From Perca fluviatilis (lineage: Eukaryota > Chordata > Actinopteri > Perciformes > Percidae): 64,000 bases of DNA. This document shows positions 11,301 through 22,582 of this stretch, in pieces. The stretch's first letter is position 1; the number at the start of each line of letters is the position of its first letter. The position numbers and the translations under genes are program-made. The stretch spans positions 6,669,809 to 6,733,808 of the forward strand of contig NC_053116.1 in assembly GCF_010015445.1 (NCBI RefSeq). The letters are read 5' to 3'. The notes under the pieces were generated by a model. The model searched no databases. It was given only the letters and a program-made list of their open reading frames with translations, and was not told the DNA's origin.

Positions 11301-13355
11301 CTGTAAGATGAAGTAGTTTTAAGAGAGACAACTGTAGAGAGTAGTATGAAAATCCACGTAAGGTGGCAGGTTGGGGGGGGATGGAGGGTCAAACAACACA
11401 AGGACTTTCACCCAGGAGACCGGGGTTCGTGTCCCGTTCTCCTCCCGCGTGTCACTGAAACGTTCATTTTGTAACCCCACCCACCATCTATTCCTAAACC
11501 TAAATTTCCCATTCTTGTGCCACATGTCAGTTAAACATTTATTTTCTAACCCCACCTACGATCTTTTCCTAACCCTAACTAACCCTGCATGTTGAAAAAT
11601 GACGGAAAAGCGTTCCTGACCCAGATCGTCAAAAAATGGCAGATGCCAAGAGTCCCGACCAAACGCATCTAAAGGACTAGAGTAGACGCTAAAGGAGACT
11701 TCATCAGCAACAAACTTTTTAGCTGTATTAAATCACACCATGTGGTTAAAAAAAAACAGCTTTCTCTGCACTTTGCTGGTTCTTTCCACCAAGGCGGGAC
11801 ACTTTTAATTCTGATTATTTATAGATTGATGACATTGGTGCAAAAAGGACGTGGTCTCAGAGATTCAATATCGATGTCTTAACTTGTCATGATTTGACTT
11901 TGGGTCATTTTTGCATCCATTTGTCGTTTTTTAAAATGTTTTAAGTGAAATATCCCTTTATAGCCAGATCTTTGATTTAAAGCTATAGTGCGTAGTCTCT
12001 CTCTCCCCCATGAGGAATTCTAAGTAATGACGACAAAACTGTCGGCGCCTCCACGTGATACAAGCTATCCGTGATTGCACACACACTCACACAAAAGTTG
12101 CAAACAAACTCCCTCACACTGTCTGACTTTGGCAACATATTGGTACTAGAACTTGATCAGGAAAATGCATGTTTTGTGTGCATTAATTTGCCTGATGAAT
12201 AAATATTGGACACTGCAACGATTTTATTTAGGCCACAGAGCAATATTCCAAAAAAGTGTAATACATGAGTAGTATGGATATTGTTTTTATTTTTTTTTAT
12301 TACATTGTGTGATTATTATGCCAGGGTAAATGTACAGGGGTGCAAATAGAATACATTGATATCTGTACCAGACGGGGTATTAATAGAACACATTGCTGTG
12401 TGCACCGGGGTACAAATAGCATTCATGGAAATATTGTCCAGGTTGAAAAAAAAGTTACCTCATGAGTCACCACATTCTTCTTAGTACCAGTCATCATAAA
12501 ATTCACAGGAGGCATAGTATTGTTACTAACTTTTTATTGTCTTTCAGGTGTGTCATGACATTCTGGATCATCCAAGGTGAGACCGACTTCTGCATGTCCA
12601 AGTGGGAGGAGATCATCTACAACATGGTGGTGGGCATCATCTACATCTTCTGCTGGTTCAATGTCAAGGAGGGCCCCAGCCGTTTCCGCATGACCGTCTA
12701 CTACTCCGTGACACTGGCCGAGAACGTGGCGCTGACCGCCGCCTGGTACACCTACCGCGGCCCGCCCACCTCCGACTCCTACGCCGTAGTGGTGGTGTGC
12801 CTGGTGGCCTGCAGCTTTGCCCTGGGAACCTTCTTCATGCTGGTGTACTACTGCTGGCTGCACCCTGACGGGCCGGTTCTGGGCTCACAGTGGGGAGGCT
12901 GTGTGGATGAGGGTGTGGTGGGTGCGGGAGGGGTAGTGGGAGTGATTGACGCTTGCCTCACTCCATCCCAAGGGTCCCAAACGGACATGGTCATTACCAG
13001 CCCTCCGAGGACTCTCCCCAGGACTAAAGACACGGGGGAGCCGGTTCCCGGGGAGCGAGACAAGGACAGAGACAGGGACAGTTGCCTGCCCGTGTTCCAG
13101 GTTCGTCCCTCTCCTTCATCCTCACCTGCATTCCTTCACAGGACCTCATCGTCATCCCGCGCACAGGAGGGCCCAGTGATCCGGATCGACCTGCCGAGGA
13201 AGCGATACCCAGCCTGGGATGCGCACTTTATCGATCGCCGCCTCCGCAAGACCATTCTGCTTCTGGAGACCACGTCAGCCGTCAGCCCCAGGATTCAGTA
13301 CAGGAGTAGCATGATGGGCAGCAAAGAGGTATTAGAATATGAAACAACTGTCTAA
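4523..13355 (+). CDS. xkr7: xkr7, XK-related protein 7 (3' three coding exons)
   Basis: XK-related multi-pass membrane protein. Relatives XKR4, XKR8 and XKR9 are caspase-activated phospholipid scramblases; no such activity is established for XKR7. The spliced exons 4523-4722, 10873-11092 and 12548-13355 encode about 409 residues. They begin at YIHALYLG and run through [66 protein letters not shown] and [16 protein letters not shown] to the terminal YETTV. The C-terminal block [20 protein letters not shown] matches XKR7 better than XKR4 as I recall them. Exon 1 (N-terminus and first membrane segments) is not in the window, so the gene is 5'-incomplete. The neighbour ccm2l, same strand, agrees with mammalian synteny. 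An additional intron (11093-12547) splits what is one exon in mouse Xkr4. Confidence 0.94.
5089..5180 (+). repeat. (GT)n microsatellite
   Basis: About 45 uninterrupted GT units. A shorter CA run follows at 5276-5311. Frames across it give only Cys/Val or Thr/His strings and are not genes. Confidence 0.95.
7650..7960 (-). mobile_element. LINE ORF2 C-terminal fragment (L2/Rex1-like)
   Basis: The minus strand reads [20 protein letters not shown] followed by a Leu/Trp-rich tail and a stop. This is the typical end of fish L2/CR1-clade reverse transcriptase ORFs (the '...F...A...WN.LP..L' motif). A poly-purine/AT tail lies on the 3' side near 7660-7700. The 5' part is missing, as is usual for truncated LINE copies. 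Confidence 0.5.
9010..10140 (-). mobile_element. LINE-1/Tx1-like ORF2 3' fragment
   Basis: Two minus-strand frames (9827-10135 and the N-terminal part of 9288-9698) read like the C-terminus of an L1-clade ORF2: [20 protein letters not shown], then [36 protein letters not shown] and [14 protein letters not shown]. Order and spacing fit the post-RT region. Frame changes make it defunct. A tRNA-derived SINE is inserted near its 3' end. Confidence 0.65.
9113..9414 (-). mobile_element. tRNA-derived SINE
   Basis: Read on the minus strand it begins GGGGCTGTGGCTCAGTGG (A-box region), followed about 35 bp later by GGTGGTTCGATGC (B box), giving an internal pol III promoter. A LINE-like tail (AAAGCGCTATATAAA type) ends in ATTTAC repeats near 9113-9125. 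It interrupts the LINE-1-like fragment. It is not a tRNA gene: there is no clean cloverleaf, acceptor pairing or CCA-side stem. Confidence 0.7.
10873..11092 (+). CDS. xkr7: xkr7 coding exon 3
   Basis: The acceptor is a strong pyrimidine tract ending ctccAG at 10871-10872; the donor is CACTG|gtgtgcc at 11093. It encodes [20 protein letters not shown], the RDSRDDK loop, and the helices ending [10 protein letters not shown]. It leaves two bases of the Trp codon. Reading on past the donor gives ATSPAAKRL and a stop at 11144, so the boundary must be a splice site. The mammalian homologue continues here without an intron. Confidence 0.92.
11093..12547 (+). other. xkr7 intron 3 (apparently lineage-specific)
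   Basis: A 1455-bp GT-AG intron between HW and CVMTFW. GGTGTG spans the donor boundary (11092-11097) and again the acceptor boundary (12547-12552), giving a 6-bp direct repeat. The interior has a MITE-like segment with a tRNA-like module at 11398-11442 (aggactttcacccaggag then accggggttcgtgtcccg), a short tandem repeat of aaccccacc-type units (11470-11585) and a MITE right end at 11945-11962. Confidence 0.7.
12548..13355 (+). CDS. xkr7: xkr7 terminal coding exon
   Basis: The acceptor ttgtctttcAG ends at 12547; the stop TAA is at 13353-13355. It encodes [20 protein letters not shown], several membrane segments ([46 protein letters not shown]) and a cytoplasmic tail. The tail has a low-complexity stretch rich in Gly/Val and then DKDRDRD, the conserved CLPVFQVRP and [20 protein letters not shown] blocks and terminal LEYETTV. 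The tail is somewhat longer than I recall for human XKR7 because of the GGVVGV and DRDRD insertions. Confidence 0.95.
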
Positions 13356-13929
13356 GCCAAAAAGGGATTTTAAATTTAAAGGTGCAGTCTGGAACCAAGG
13401 CTCAGCCTGAGATCAGTTCTCATCCCAGGACTACCTACGCCAGGAGAAACATGGAAAGGAGACACCGAGTGTCAGCCAACTCTAAAAAAAAACGAGGTTG
13501 TCAAAACTTGATTGTAAAATGTGAAGCGCAATCTGGGACCAAAGCTCTCCCCTTAGGGCGCAGTCCAGGAGTACGTAGCATGAATGAGCCGTGGGAAGTT
13601 AATGGAGTAACACTGAACTGGGATAATCTTCGTCTTTTCTAAAATGCTTGGAGCTGAGAAATGTAATTTCTCATCCTGGGACCAAGGAGTGTTAGATTTA
13701 GTTTCATCCTGCATGGTCAGAACAGGAAGTAAAAGGATTTGAGAGCGAGGAAGTCGCGGAGTTTGAGATAATTGAGAAACAGTCTGCTGCATGAACTTGA
13801 GACTTGGACCCCGGAGACTCAACAAAGACTTAACAGGGAACTTTTAAAGACTGGAGTTTGCACGGGACATGCAATCTTTTGGTTTGGTAGCAAATTAGAC
13901 ACTGCAGAGAATGGAGACTATCTAATAAA
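13356..13929 (+). other. Probable xkr7 3' UTR with poly(A) signal
   Basis: Unique-looking sequence follows the stop codon, and an AATAAA hexamer is at 13924-13929. It contains two similar segments beginning tctgggaccaa and ctcatcctgggaccaa. No coding potential of its own. Confidence 0.5.
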
Positions 13930-14045
13930 TATTGCATAAGGGATTTTCTTTTGAGGGCAAAAAATAACTTGATGCCTCAGTTAAAACTGAGTTAAATTTG
14001 GCTGAAAAATGATGTTTTTGTTGGTTTTTAAATCTAGATTACATA

Positions 14046-14775
14046 CAGGGGCGATTCTAGGATCAGACCTTTAGGGGGACTCAGCCCCTAATGAGAATGT
14101 GACACGGATACAGTGCCTTGCAAAAGTGTTAACCCCCCCACCTACCAACCACCTAGCCTGGGAAAACCCTGAAAAACTTCCGGCAAATTTGAGATTTGCT
14201 CTGAAAGTCAGTCTGACCAAGAGCCCATTCAAGTCCATTTCCAATTTTTCCAAATCAACGTACCAATAACAATCATTGACGCGGGCTTTACACAATGACG
14301 ATAGCGCAGCGACAGCAAGCAGCTTTTTGTTTACATTCAACAAGACGGCCACCGAAGCGCAGAAACATGTCGATGCCGCTGTCGCTGCTACTTCACCCGG
14401 ATCGTTGGTCTGATTGGTTTTAGGTCTAACCAATTGCGCCCAGAGGCATTTGAGCGGCGTCCGTTGGTGACGCCCCTTTGGAAATGGGCTGTCAATGAAG
14501 CTTGCCCATACCCACTCTCAGTTACAACTGAGAAGGGTCTGGTGTCAACCAGGCTAAGAACCACCTCCAATTGGCCAAAACTACGTTTCTGTTAACCATT
14601 TCCTTAACTGGGTTACAGGTGGATAGCATTGGCTACAGTGACACAGGATATTAAACCTGTTTCAAGCTCTTTGAACCTGTACTTGTTTGTCCTCTGTCAC
14701 TTACAGACAAGTTTGAAAACTATCTAGAAGCACAAACATGAGCCCCCCTAAAAAGGGTCTAAAATCGCCCATGGT
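14046..14775. mobile_element. MITE with nested inserts
   Basis: The left end CAGGGGCGATTCTAGGATC and right end AAAATCGCCCATG are inverted, as are the subterminal tagggggactcagcccc and gagcccccctaaaaa blocks. Inside are what looks like a Tc1-type end (cagtgccttgcaaaagtgtt at 14111) and the hAT MITE at 14155-14558. Confidence 0.6.
14155..14558. mobile_element. hAT-type MITE nested in an older MITE
   Basis: Flanked by an exact 8-bp duplication AACCACCT (14147-14154 and 14559-14566). Ends AGCCTGG and CCAGGCT are inverted repeats. CG-containing interior with no coding capacity. Confidence 0.8.
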
Positions 14776-15810
14776 TAAGTATAAAAAGGTTAATATGATG
14801 TTTCAACAGCACTGAAATTAATATATTTCAGTGAAGGACAATGAAAAAATGTCTGTTTATAAGGTAGATAACTCACTTTTAACCACATTTAACCCAGTTT
14901 TAATCAAGACATCTAGATTTTATTTTTACCTCCAAATCATCAATTTGATGCTAATTAAGTATTTTTCATAATGTAAGAAATGCAATGATGCAGCGTACAC
15001 ATACAGTAAATATGAGGTAATTTGTTTTAGCAATGAGACAGTGATGATAACAGTGGAAAAGGTACTTATAATGCTTCCAGAAGATTGCATGTCCCTCACA
15101 AGCTTTGGTAGCTGTAAGCATTCTGTCCGTGGCGTCTAAAGAGAAATATAATCTCATACATTGGGCTCCAGTCAGTCATGACAACACAAGGACGCGCCAA
15201 ATGTAGACTCACAACTCCAGATGGTTTCTGAAATGTAAGCCTGACATACAAGTGACAGCAGTCACCCATCCATATGTGATACAAAAACAGCCATAGCAAA
15301 AGTCCCACTGTTTACATTCCACCTGAGAACGGACTTGTTTGGAAAAATCAATCAGGACTGGATGTAAGGGTGTAAGGGGGACGACTTCTGCAATGGCTAC
15401 CACCATATTGCATCTGTAAGTCACCACAAACAGGCCTGTGATGTACAGCCGAATAAATGCAGATGTCCGATATAAGCTATTATAATAAGCTGTAGTTAAT
15501 TGATGAATGACTTTTGGATGAAGAAGCTTCATTTACTCATATGAGTCTAAATGTCATCCATCTGTCTTGGAATACATAAAATAATAGGGGTTCACTATGC
15601 TGTGAAAACATTTTGCAGTGTTTTTTGAGGGTTTGTGGAGAGAACAGTAGCTAAAGAGAAATCTCTCTTCATCCTGTCAACAGACCTTAAAGAAAGTTTG
15701 TTGGAATGTGAAAACACTATAATGCATCCAGGAGAGTAATAAGAAAAAAAAAAAAAAAATATAGAAAAAAAAAAAAAAAACAAAACCAAAAAATGCAAAG
15801 TATCAGGTTT

Positions 15811-15868
<58 letters not shown>

Positions 15869-18800
15869 ATTTTTTGAGGCAGTTTCAGGCGGCGACTTGC
15901 AGCAAAAGCTGCTGTTTCTTGACACAGATAGGAGGTTGACAGGGGTTTGGACTTTTCAAAAGGTGGCGTTGTTTACAAACCATGTACAGGCCTTTGATTC
16001 AAATTAGATATTGGCAGATTCAGGTTTAGACTGAGTGCCATCATCAGAAAAAACTGACAGAAAAAAATGAAATGGTCTTTGCTTCTTGAAAGCTGCTGTT
16101 GTGAGGACGTTAAGCAAGGACCTACGACTTGAACAAATTCTGCAGAGCTGAACTAACTTCAGAGGTCCAAGTTTAAACGCAGCAGCTCCCAGGTGTGAAT
16201 GTGTAACTATCAATTAGAGAGCAGCTGGATGGATGCTGAGAAAGTCGCGCATGGTACCTGAAGAACAGTACCTGAAGAACAGTTTAAAAAAAAAAAAAAC
16301 ACTAGCATCAAAGCTAACTTCTGTCCTCTCTCATATGTCAGTCTATCTTTGAAGTTCTTCTAAAATACATTTACTTTCGTTAAGAGCCTTTAGGGTTAGT
16401 CCGTGCATTTAAGGTGACTTGTGATTTGTTATGAAGTGGGAGTTCTTTAAGTCCATCCCAGAAACATTTAAACCAATGTTGTGATTGTTTTAGATAAAGG
16501 CAGCAGACAGTATAAGAATTTTAAGCAATGCACTTAAATGCATTTCTCTTGAACACATTTCATTCCCTATGTGACCCTGATTCATCTCAAAAAAGCATGT
16601 TCATCAAAACCCATTTGAAGATGCATTTGAGATACTGTGAAGTGATAAAGACTCCCAGGTTACGATACTGTTTGTTTTTACTTAATCTTAGTACCTGTAA
16701 TACCAAGAATTTTACATTACAACCCAATTGGCATTTAGAAGATGCCAATGTTCAGGGGGTCACCAATTCATGGTTGACTGACACGAGCACAAAAACCAAA
16801 ATATTATTGAAGAGTAAAACTCATATTAAACTGCTATGAACTTGTTTCAAAGCTATTTAGATTCTAGTTTTTACCAAGCAAGACAAGCAGCAGCTTTGGG
16901 TGACTAAAAATGACATCTCAACTTTCATTTTGGCACCTCCCTTGCCCTTTTTTAAGCGGGTGCAGTTGTATTAACATCAACATTTTACGTCAAAATGTTA
17001 ATAGTGTAAAAAAGAATATCTACTTAACAAGTTTTTCATCCAGAGAAAGCTGTTCAACATGTATGAACCTGTTCACCATCCCCACTCACGCACATTCAGA
17101 AGAAAACATTTACTGTAGATTGGAGCAATGTACTGTTGACTTTTTTGGGTAGAAAAATTCAAACAGTTCTCTCCTGCTGCCACCTGGGGCCAACAAAAAT
17201 GTGTTTGTTGTTGCATTATCCTGTGCGGGTGCAATTATCTCCTCTATGCTGATGATGCATGCGTATATTCTGAAGTGTTGAATGGACTTCTGGGAAGCAT
17301 TTCCAACCTTGTGTTCTTTACGTCGATGGGTAGAGCAAGTCACTAAGAGTGCTTATATATTGGCTTTTTAACAATGTGTCCACATAGATAAGTGGCTGAG
17401 ATGCAAGCAGCATTGTTCATATACCTGCCCACATACTTTGTGTCTACCTGGAGGAATAAAAAGTGTATCCACTAGGGGGCAGATCAGGGCATAATCAACC
17501 CTGGCTGACACCAGAATATTGTCTTTGAAAATGTCTAATTTATATAAAGTAAAAATAGAAAATGGCAACAATCGAGGAAGCTACTCCGACATTGTTGCTA
17601 TCATTTGTTCAGAGGGTGTCAGACAACACCCTGTTAATGTTTCTAGTTGCGTCTTGCAGATGAGTTGCATTCTTTTCTGATGGCATGAACAATTAACACT
17701 CTGTAGGATCACTGGGTCATGCTGTCCTCATTCACTGTTTGTACTAGGGACGATCCTTTTTTTCTAACCTTAACTAACTTACTCATCATAAAACATCACA
17801 GTCACTTACCGGTTAAATAGAATGGTCATATTTCGTAAGATGTAGTACGAAACGTTGCACATACGTTTTCGTAGCATATCATACGAAACGATGTATGAGA
17901 ATTCGTTGACTGGGTACCCAGCGTGGCTATCATGCACATGCATATTCATTGTTAAAATCAAGTACATAAGCACTCTGACCTTCATAGGGTTTGTGGTTCA
18001 TTCCCAATGAAGACACTAATAACAAAAGTGTCCATATAAGCGCTCTTTGGACGTATGTGTGTCTCCTCTGCAGGGAAACTCTTGTGTCAATTTACTCTGG
18101 TAGGTCGAAATGGAAAGATCAAAAATCAGGAATACAAATTGAAAAAAAGGAATATTGGTAATAACTTGGTAATAACAGTTGTATTAGCCTGACGGTGTTG
18201 TGTCCTACCTGAACTTCTGGATGTCGGTACAGTGGTGTCAGTCACTGCGATGCTAATGGTGCTGAAAACAACAACTCTAAGTCAACAATGGTTATGTCAT
18301 GTTGAACATGATATGTACAGATAATGCATATGTCAAGCACCCAATTGTGGGCCAAGGGCGAAGCTTTTTCGGGCAATGAATCAGTCCTTTGTCGTTGAGG
18401 TAAAATAACAGTTTAAAGTGGTGCGCTGGTTATATATCGACATGAACAAAAACGTGAAAAAGTAACTGAGTTTAAAAACTCAAATCATCTTTTATTAATT
18501 AATGCAAGTATTTATGTTTATTTATTTTTGTATTTGTTTTATATCTATTTATCTATTGTTTACTCACTCGGTGGCCATGTCTTTGGTATGACTCTTATAT
18601 TAAGATGTAAAAACTGAAAATAGATTTTTTTTTAATCATTCTATATATCTGTATATACCAGAGTGGCGCTATACTAGGACGTGTATGTATGAGTATGTGT
18701 GCTTTGGTTTGTATGTGTATATTGTATGTACAGTATGTATGTAAGGGTTAACTTTTGATAATGCTGCTTAAACATCCTCCGAGTGAACGAGCAGAAAAAT

Positions 18801-19301
18801 AAAAACAGTGGTGAAAATATCTATGACGCTGTTTAAAAAAGAGCTCAACAAGCTGTGCTGATAACTGTAGATGGAACCAATACTGTAGTAAACATGGCTG
18901 AACAGCCGGCCAAATACACTGCTGTGTCTGGGTTTTCTATTACGCCGTTAGAGCTAGAAAGTAACTATTTACTAACATATCGTCCCTGTCGGGCAGAAAT
19001 CTAGTATCTCCATATTTCGTAATTTTAACTTTTTTTAATTGGTCAACCTTTATGTCTGTCTGTGGCTTTTACAAATATTTAACATTTCATCTTACTTCAG
19101 CCATATTTGCATGGGACTAGTGTTACCACAGGGCCCTATGTGATTTAGAAGTGACCCCCCAATGTCTTTGTTCCGTGCAGCACATTCGCAGGGAATAAGC
19201 AAGTCTGTATTTTACTCAAATTTACGGACATTATCCCCCAGATAAGTTGGCAAGGCTTATTTATAATTGCCAAGGCAGCCAATACGACCCTGAATTACAA
19301 A
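14776..19301. other. Intergenic DNA, no genes seen
   Basis: AT-rich sequence with only short meaningless frames. It contains A-runs at 15741-15868 (40 consecutive A at 15816-15855), a palindromic tcgtacga-rich repeat at 17790-17920 and a TGTATG-rich patch at 18680-18740. I see no exon, RNA gene or defined transposon in the rest. Confidence 0.5.
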
Positions 19302-20022
19302 AGCCCTATTCACACAGGATTAGTATCATCTGGGGACCTCGTGTGATTTTAAAATTCCCGCGCCCCACACATCTGAGTTTCGTGTGGCGCATTCACATGG
19401 GATAAGCCAAGCCTGCTTTTTACTTGAATTTACTGATTTATGTGTACTCCGAGAGTTGGGTACCTGGAGGCGCGAGGAGGACTGCTAGAGGCGAGGCCGC
19501 CGCAACGCACTTGGGTTGGGGTTCTGTATCTTCTTAGGCCAGGCCCGGTAGAGGTTATCAGAGGCGCCTACCCTATCCCCGCCACGGCGGCTCCCACACA
19601 GCATCACTGTCAGCCCTCGGATGAAGCCACAGGGAGTGCGAAGACATGGGGACGGAGGTTTTCCGAGGGGTCTCCTGTCAGACAGCGGTCCAGGCTAAGT
19701 TCGTCATGAAAGGTGGTGTCCGCAGCCCCTCACGATCCCATATCCGTCTTCACCAGAATGATGAAAAGGCGCACAGGATACAAAAACCTTAAAAACGGAT
19801 ATACGACCCTGCCAAATCACAGACGTTGATTCACACGGGACTTATATTATCACACAACCTCAGTGTTTGGTGAAATATGGTGGGTAATTTGCTGTGGAAT
19901 CTTTACTTGACAAATTGCAGACATGCCAGATTCGCACGGGATTTAGTTCACAGATGACCTCCGTAATTATTGCAAATTACTACAGTTCCCCAGGTCACTA
20001 GTCCTGTGTGAATAGGGCTATG
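19302..20022. mobile_element. MITE with GC-rich insert
   Basis: The ends AGCCCTATTCACACAGGA (19302 on) and TCCTGTGTGAATAGGGCT (to about 20022) are near-perfect inverted repeats. The AT-rich body is interrupted at roughly 19440-19745 by a GC-rich segment of different composition with an 89-codon open frame that I do not recognise. Confidence 0.65.
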
Positions 20023-20249
20023 CCTAAGGTTAATAGCTCAATATAATGTTTTCAAATTAGCCTTTGGTCGTAACAATTAGTCAAGAATCGTCAGTTTGTG
20101 TTGAATGACTCTAAATACTACAGTACCCACAGGCCTCAACAGCCCTGTGTTACAATCACACAAATTCAGCAACACTGCACCACAGCTGCTAAATTTAGTT
20201 TTTTATTTGACTTTTGAATTTATCCAACAACTTAAACAAAACCTCTAAC

Positions 20250-20700
20250 AAAAGGCTACATTTACATTGCTACGTTTTCGTTTTTAAGCAGAGTTTTGAG
20301 CCAAAAGCGATCTTCGTGCACACAAGGGTTTTTAGTAGAAGAACTAATCTCCGTTGAAACTAACACGCCCAAACCGCACATCTCATCTCAATCATTCTCG
20401 TATACTGGGCATTCACAGGAGGCTGGTAGTTGCCATGGTAATGGTAGTAGCTTAGTCTCAGAGAAAGAGACGTCATGCCCGATAAGACCCAATCAGGCGG
20501 CGAAACATTGGCGTCAGTGTCGGTGTTGCCAAAGGTCTCCGTTTGCAGCCGTTGGGACTGCAACACAACCCCGCTGATTCCAAACCAAAACGGGTCAGAA
20601 GTGTTTTCAAATGTCTCCGGTTTAGGGGCTCAGAAACGCCAGAGCAGGGGGAATGTGAGGTTTAAACGTAGCAAAAGATAATCGTTTTCAAAGCAAAAGG
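20250..20700. mobile_element. Probable MITE
   Basis: Left part ttgctacgttttcgttttta and right part gaggtttaaacgtagcaaaa plus cgttttcaaagc look like diverged inverted ends. No transposase. Boundaries are approximate. Confidence 0.35.
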
Positions 20701-20851
20701 TAGCTGTAACAGCCAATTAGTGCCCTTGGTATAAATAGGAACCAATCTTTGAAAATTCCTTGTGTGCAGCACGGAAGCACATACAGTTTTTGACCACACG
20801 CACACCAACACCACTTAAATCAGGAGAGACTGCCTTGCAATTATGAACGTG

Positions 20852-20857
20852 TTTATT
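20852..20857 (-). terminator. Poly(A) signal of minus-strand orphan gene
   Basis: AATAAA on the minus strand (TTTATT on +), 46 bp after the stop codon of the 20903-21099 exon. This is an ordinary spacing for a compact 3' UTR. Confidence 0.5.
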
Positions 20858-20902
20858 GTACAAGGCAGAATATGAAAATGAAATGTGCAAAGTCTCTGGA
20901 GA

Positions 20903-21099
20903 TTAGACTCCATCGAATCCATATGTTATAAAAGGGGTAGTGAACCCAAACACATCCCCCGATGGAGTCCAGACACTGGTGGTGGCGGTGATGAAGGCGC
21001 CCAGGAACCAATCAAGATTGCCATTCAGCTGACGATCCACTGAGTACGTGGGTGAGACGACCGGTGGATGAAGGGGAGGAGGTGGGACGCACTCTATTC
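20903..21099 (-). CDS. 3'-terminal exon of an unrecognised gene
   Basis: On the minus strand a pyrimidine-rich acceptor (cttgtcagttgtcgtttcag) is followed by a 65-codon frame ending in TAA at 20903. The frame enters with two bases of a codon and reads IECVPPPPLHPPVVSPTYSV, then DRQLNGNLDWFLGAFITATT and finally PFITYGFDGV. A short 3' UTR with AATAAA follows. The composition looks like real protein and differs from the surrounding AT-rich repeats. I do not recognise the family, and no gene lies here between XKR7 and CCM2L in mammals. It could instead belong to an undescribed repeat. Confidence 0.4.
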
Positions 21100-21584
21100 C
21101 TGAAACGACAACTGACAAGAAGATTTAAAACAGGATGTCATGCTGTGATTGGCTTGTGATACATGGCTGAATCTGATTGGTTTAACTAACAATGACACCG
21201 CTGAATCCGATTGTCTGCTGACAAGCGAATGCCACGGAACAGCTGATCAATTAGGAGTGATGAAAGAAGAAATTTGAAGTCTTCTTGTAAGAACTTACGA
21301 TGAGCTACATAACACTACATAGGCATACATACAAGCACTGATTTGTCTGGAAACCCAATTAAGATCTCATAATAAATGGAACCAAAGGTTTTAACTGCAA
21401 ATACGACTCAGACTTTCATTGATCAAAAAGGTAAAAAGGGGGTCAATTACTCTACCCGTGGAACAGCACCTCAGGGGCTTAAAGCTTGGGCTTAGCTTCT
21501 ACAGTAGCAATGCAAATGTAGCCTTAATTCTGCCATTAGCTCCACTGGGACAGAATCTCAACCATCTGATTGGCTGATTCTTAC

Positions 21585-21793
21585 CGACCACGGTTGCTCT
21601 GGAGCTCCACCAACCTCTCCTCTACCTGTTTTTCTCGTTTCCTCTCAGCTCTCCTCTGTCTTCCCTCTTGAGGCGACAGCGCAAACTCTCTCCCTAAAAC
21701 CAACTTCCTTTGATCTCTCCCTTGCATCGGCATCCCTCCATCTTGAGGATTTGGTTTTTGTTTGGTCGGCGTCTCGGGAGATCCAGCGACCAA
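21585..21793 (-). CDS. Possible upstream exon of the minus-strand orphan gene
   Basis: The minus strand has an open frame reading GSPETPTKQKPNPQDGGMP, then LVLGREFALSPQEGRQRRAE and a charged coiled-coil-like RKREKQVEERLVELQSNRG. It ends at a strong donor G|gtaaga (21584). The phase does not fit the 3' exon unless the weaker donors 7 or 4 bp earlier (both leaving one base) are used. The upstream side runs straight into a poly-A tract (poly-T on +), so no acceptor is visible. Function unknown. Confidence 0.25.
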
Positions 21794-21794
21794 A

Positions 21795-21798
<4 letters not shown>

Positions 21799-21852
<54 letters not shown>

Positions 21853-21884
21853 TTCAGTTTTCCGTCTCCTCTTTCTCCCCCTTT

Positions 21885-21927
<43 letters not shown>
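21799..21927 (+). repeat. Two long poly-T tracts
   Basis: A run of about 50 T, a short pyrimidine spacer (ctttcagttttccgtc...) and a second run of about 43 T, followed by CT-rich sequence to 22300. Frames across it (poly-Phe) are artefacts. Confidence 0.9.
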
Positions 21928-21931
<4 letters not shown>

Positions 21932-22347
21932 CGCAGAAGTCAGATGCCGGATGGATAAAGCTGATAGTTATCCCTTTTTCTCCCTTTTCTTTTCTTTTTA
22001 CATTTTTTTCTTATTTTCCTCATCCTTTTTCTTAATCTTTTCTCCTGTCTTCCTGCCTTTATTTTTTCCCTTTTTTTCCCTTCCTTCCTTCCTTTTTACC
22101 CTACTTCCTCTTCTTCCTTTCCTTCCTTTCACACCTGTCTGCCTCGTCCCCTCATCTTTGACCTTAATCTCCTCTTCTACCCTCTTCTACTTTCCACTTT
22201 CTTTCCACATCCTTGAGCTACATCTTTCACCTTTTTGTCCATCCCTCTTCCTCTCTTCATTTTTTTCCTCTCGTCTTGTGTCAGACCTCATGTGTGATTT
22301 TGAAGCGTGGGGTGTTTTAAGGATGCTGATTCTTTGATGTCGCTGAT

Positions 22348-22349
<2 letters not shown>

Positions 22350-22394
<45 letters not shown>

Positions 22395-22544
22395 TGTACA
22401 TGCATAAATTCACACACATATATAGAGTTGATGCAGCACCAAAACATGTCAAAGTATGACGCACTTTGAAGTTCAGTGATTGATGTATGCTTGTGAAAGT
22501 GTGTGTCAAAGAGAAAGCGAACATCAAGAGCAGGTCTGTGTGTG

Positions 22545-22576
<32 letters not shown>

Positions 22577-22582
22577 TGTGCG
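22350..22582 (+). repeat. CA and GT/GTGC microsatellites
   Basis: (CA) about 21 units at 22350-22392 and (GT)n followed by GTGC units at 22537-22582, separated by unique sequence. Confidence 0.9.

Noticed and set aside
21710..22337. Overlapping frames up to 191 codons rich in Phe
   Set aside because: Products of poly-T and CT-rich low-complexity DNA.
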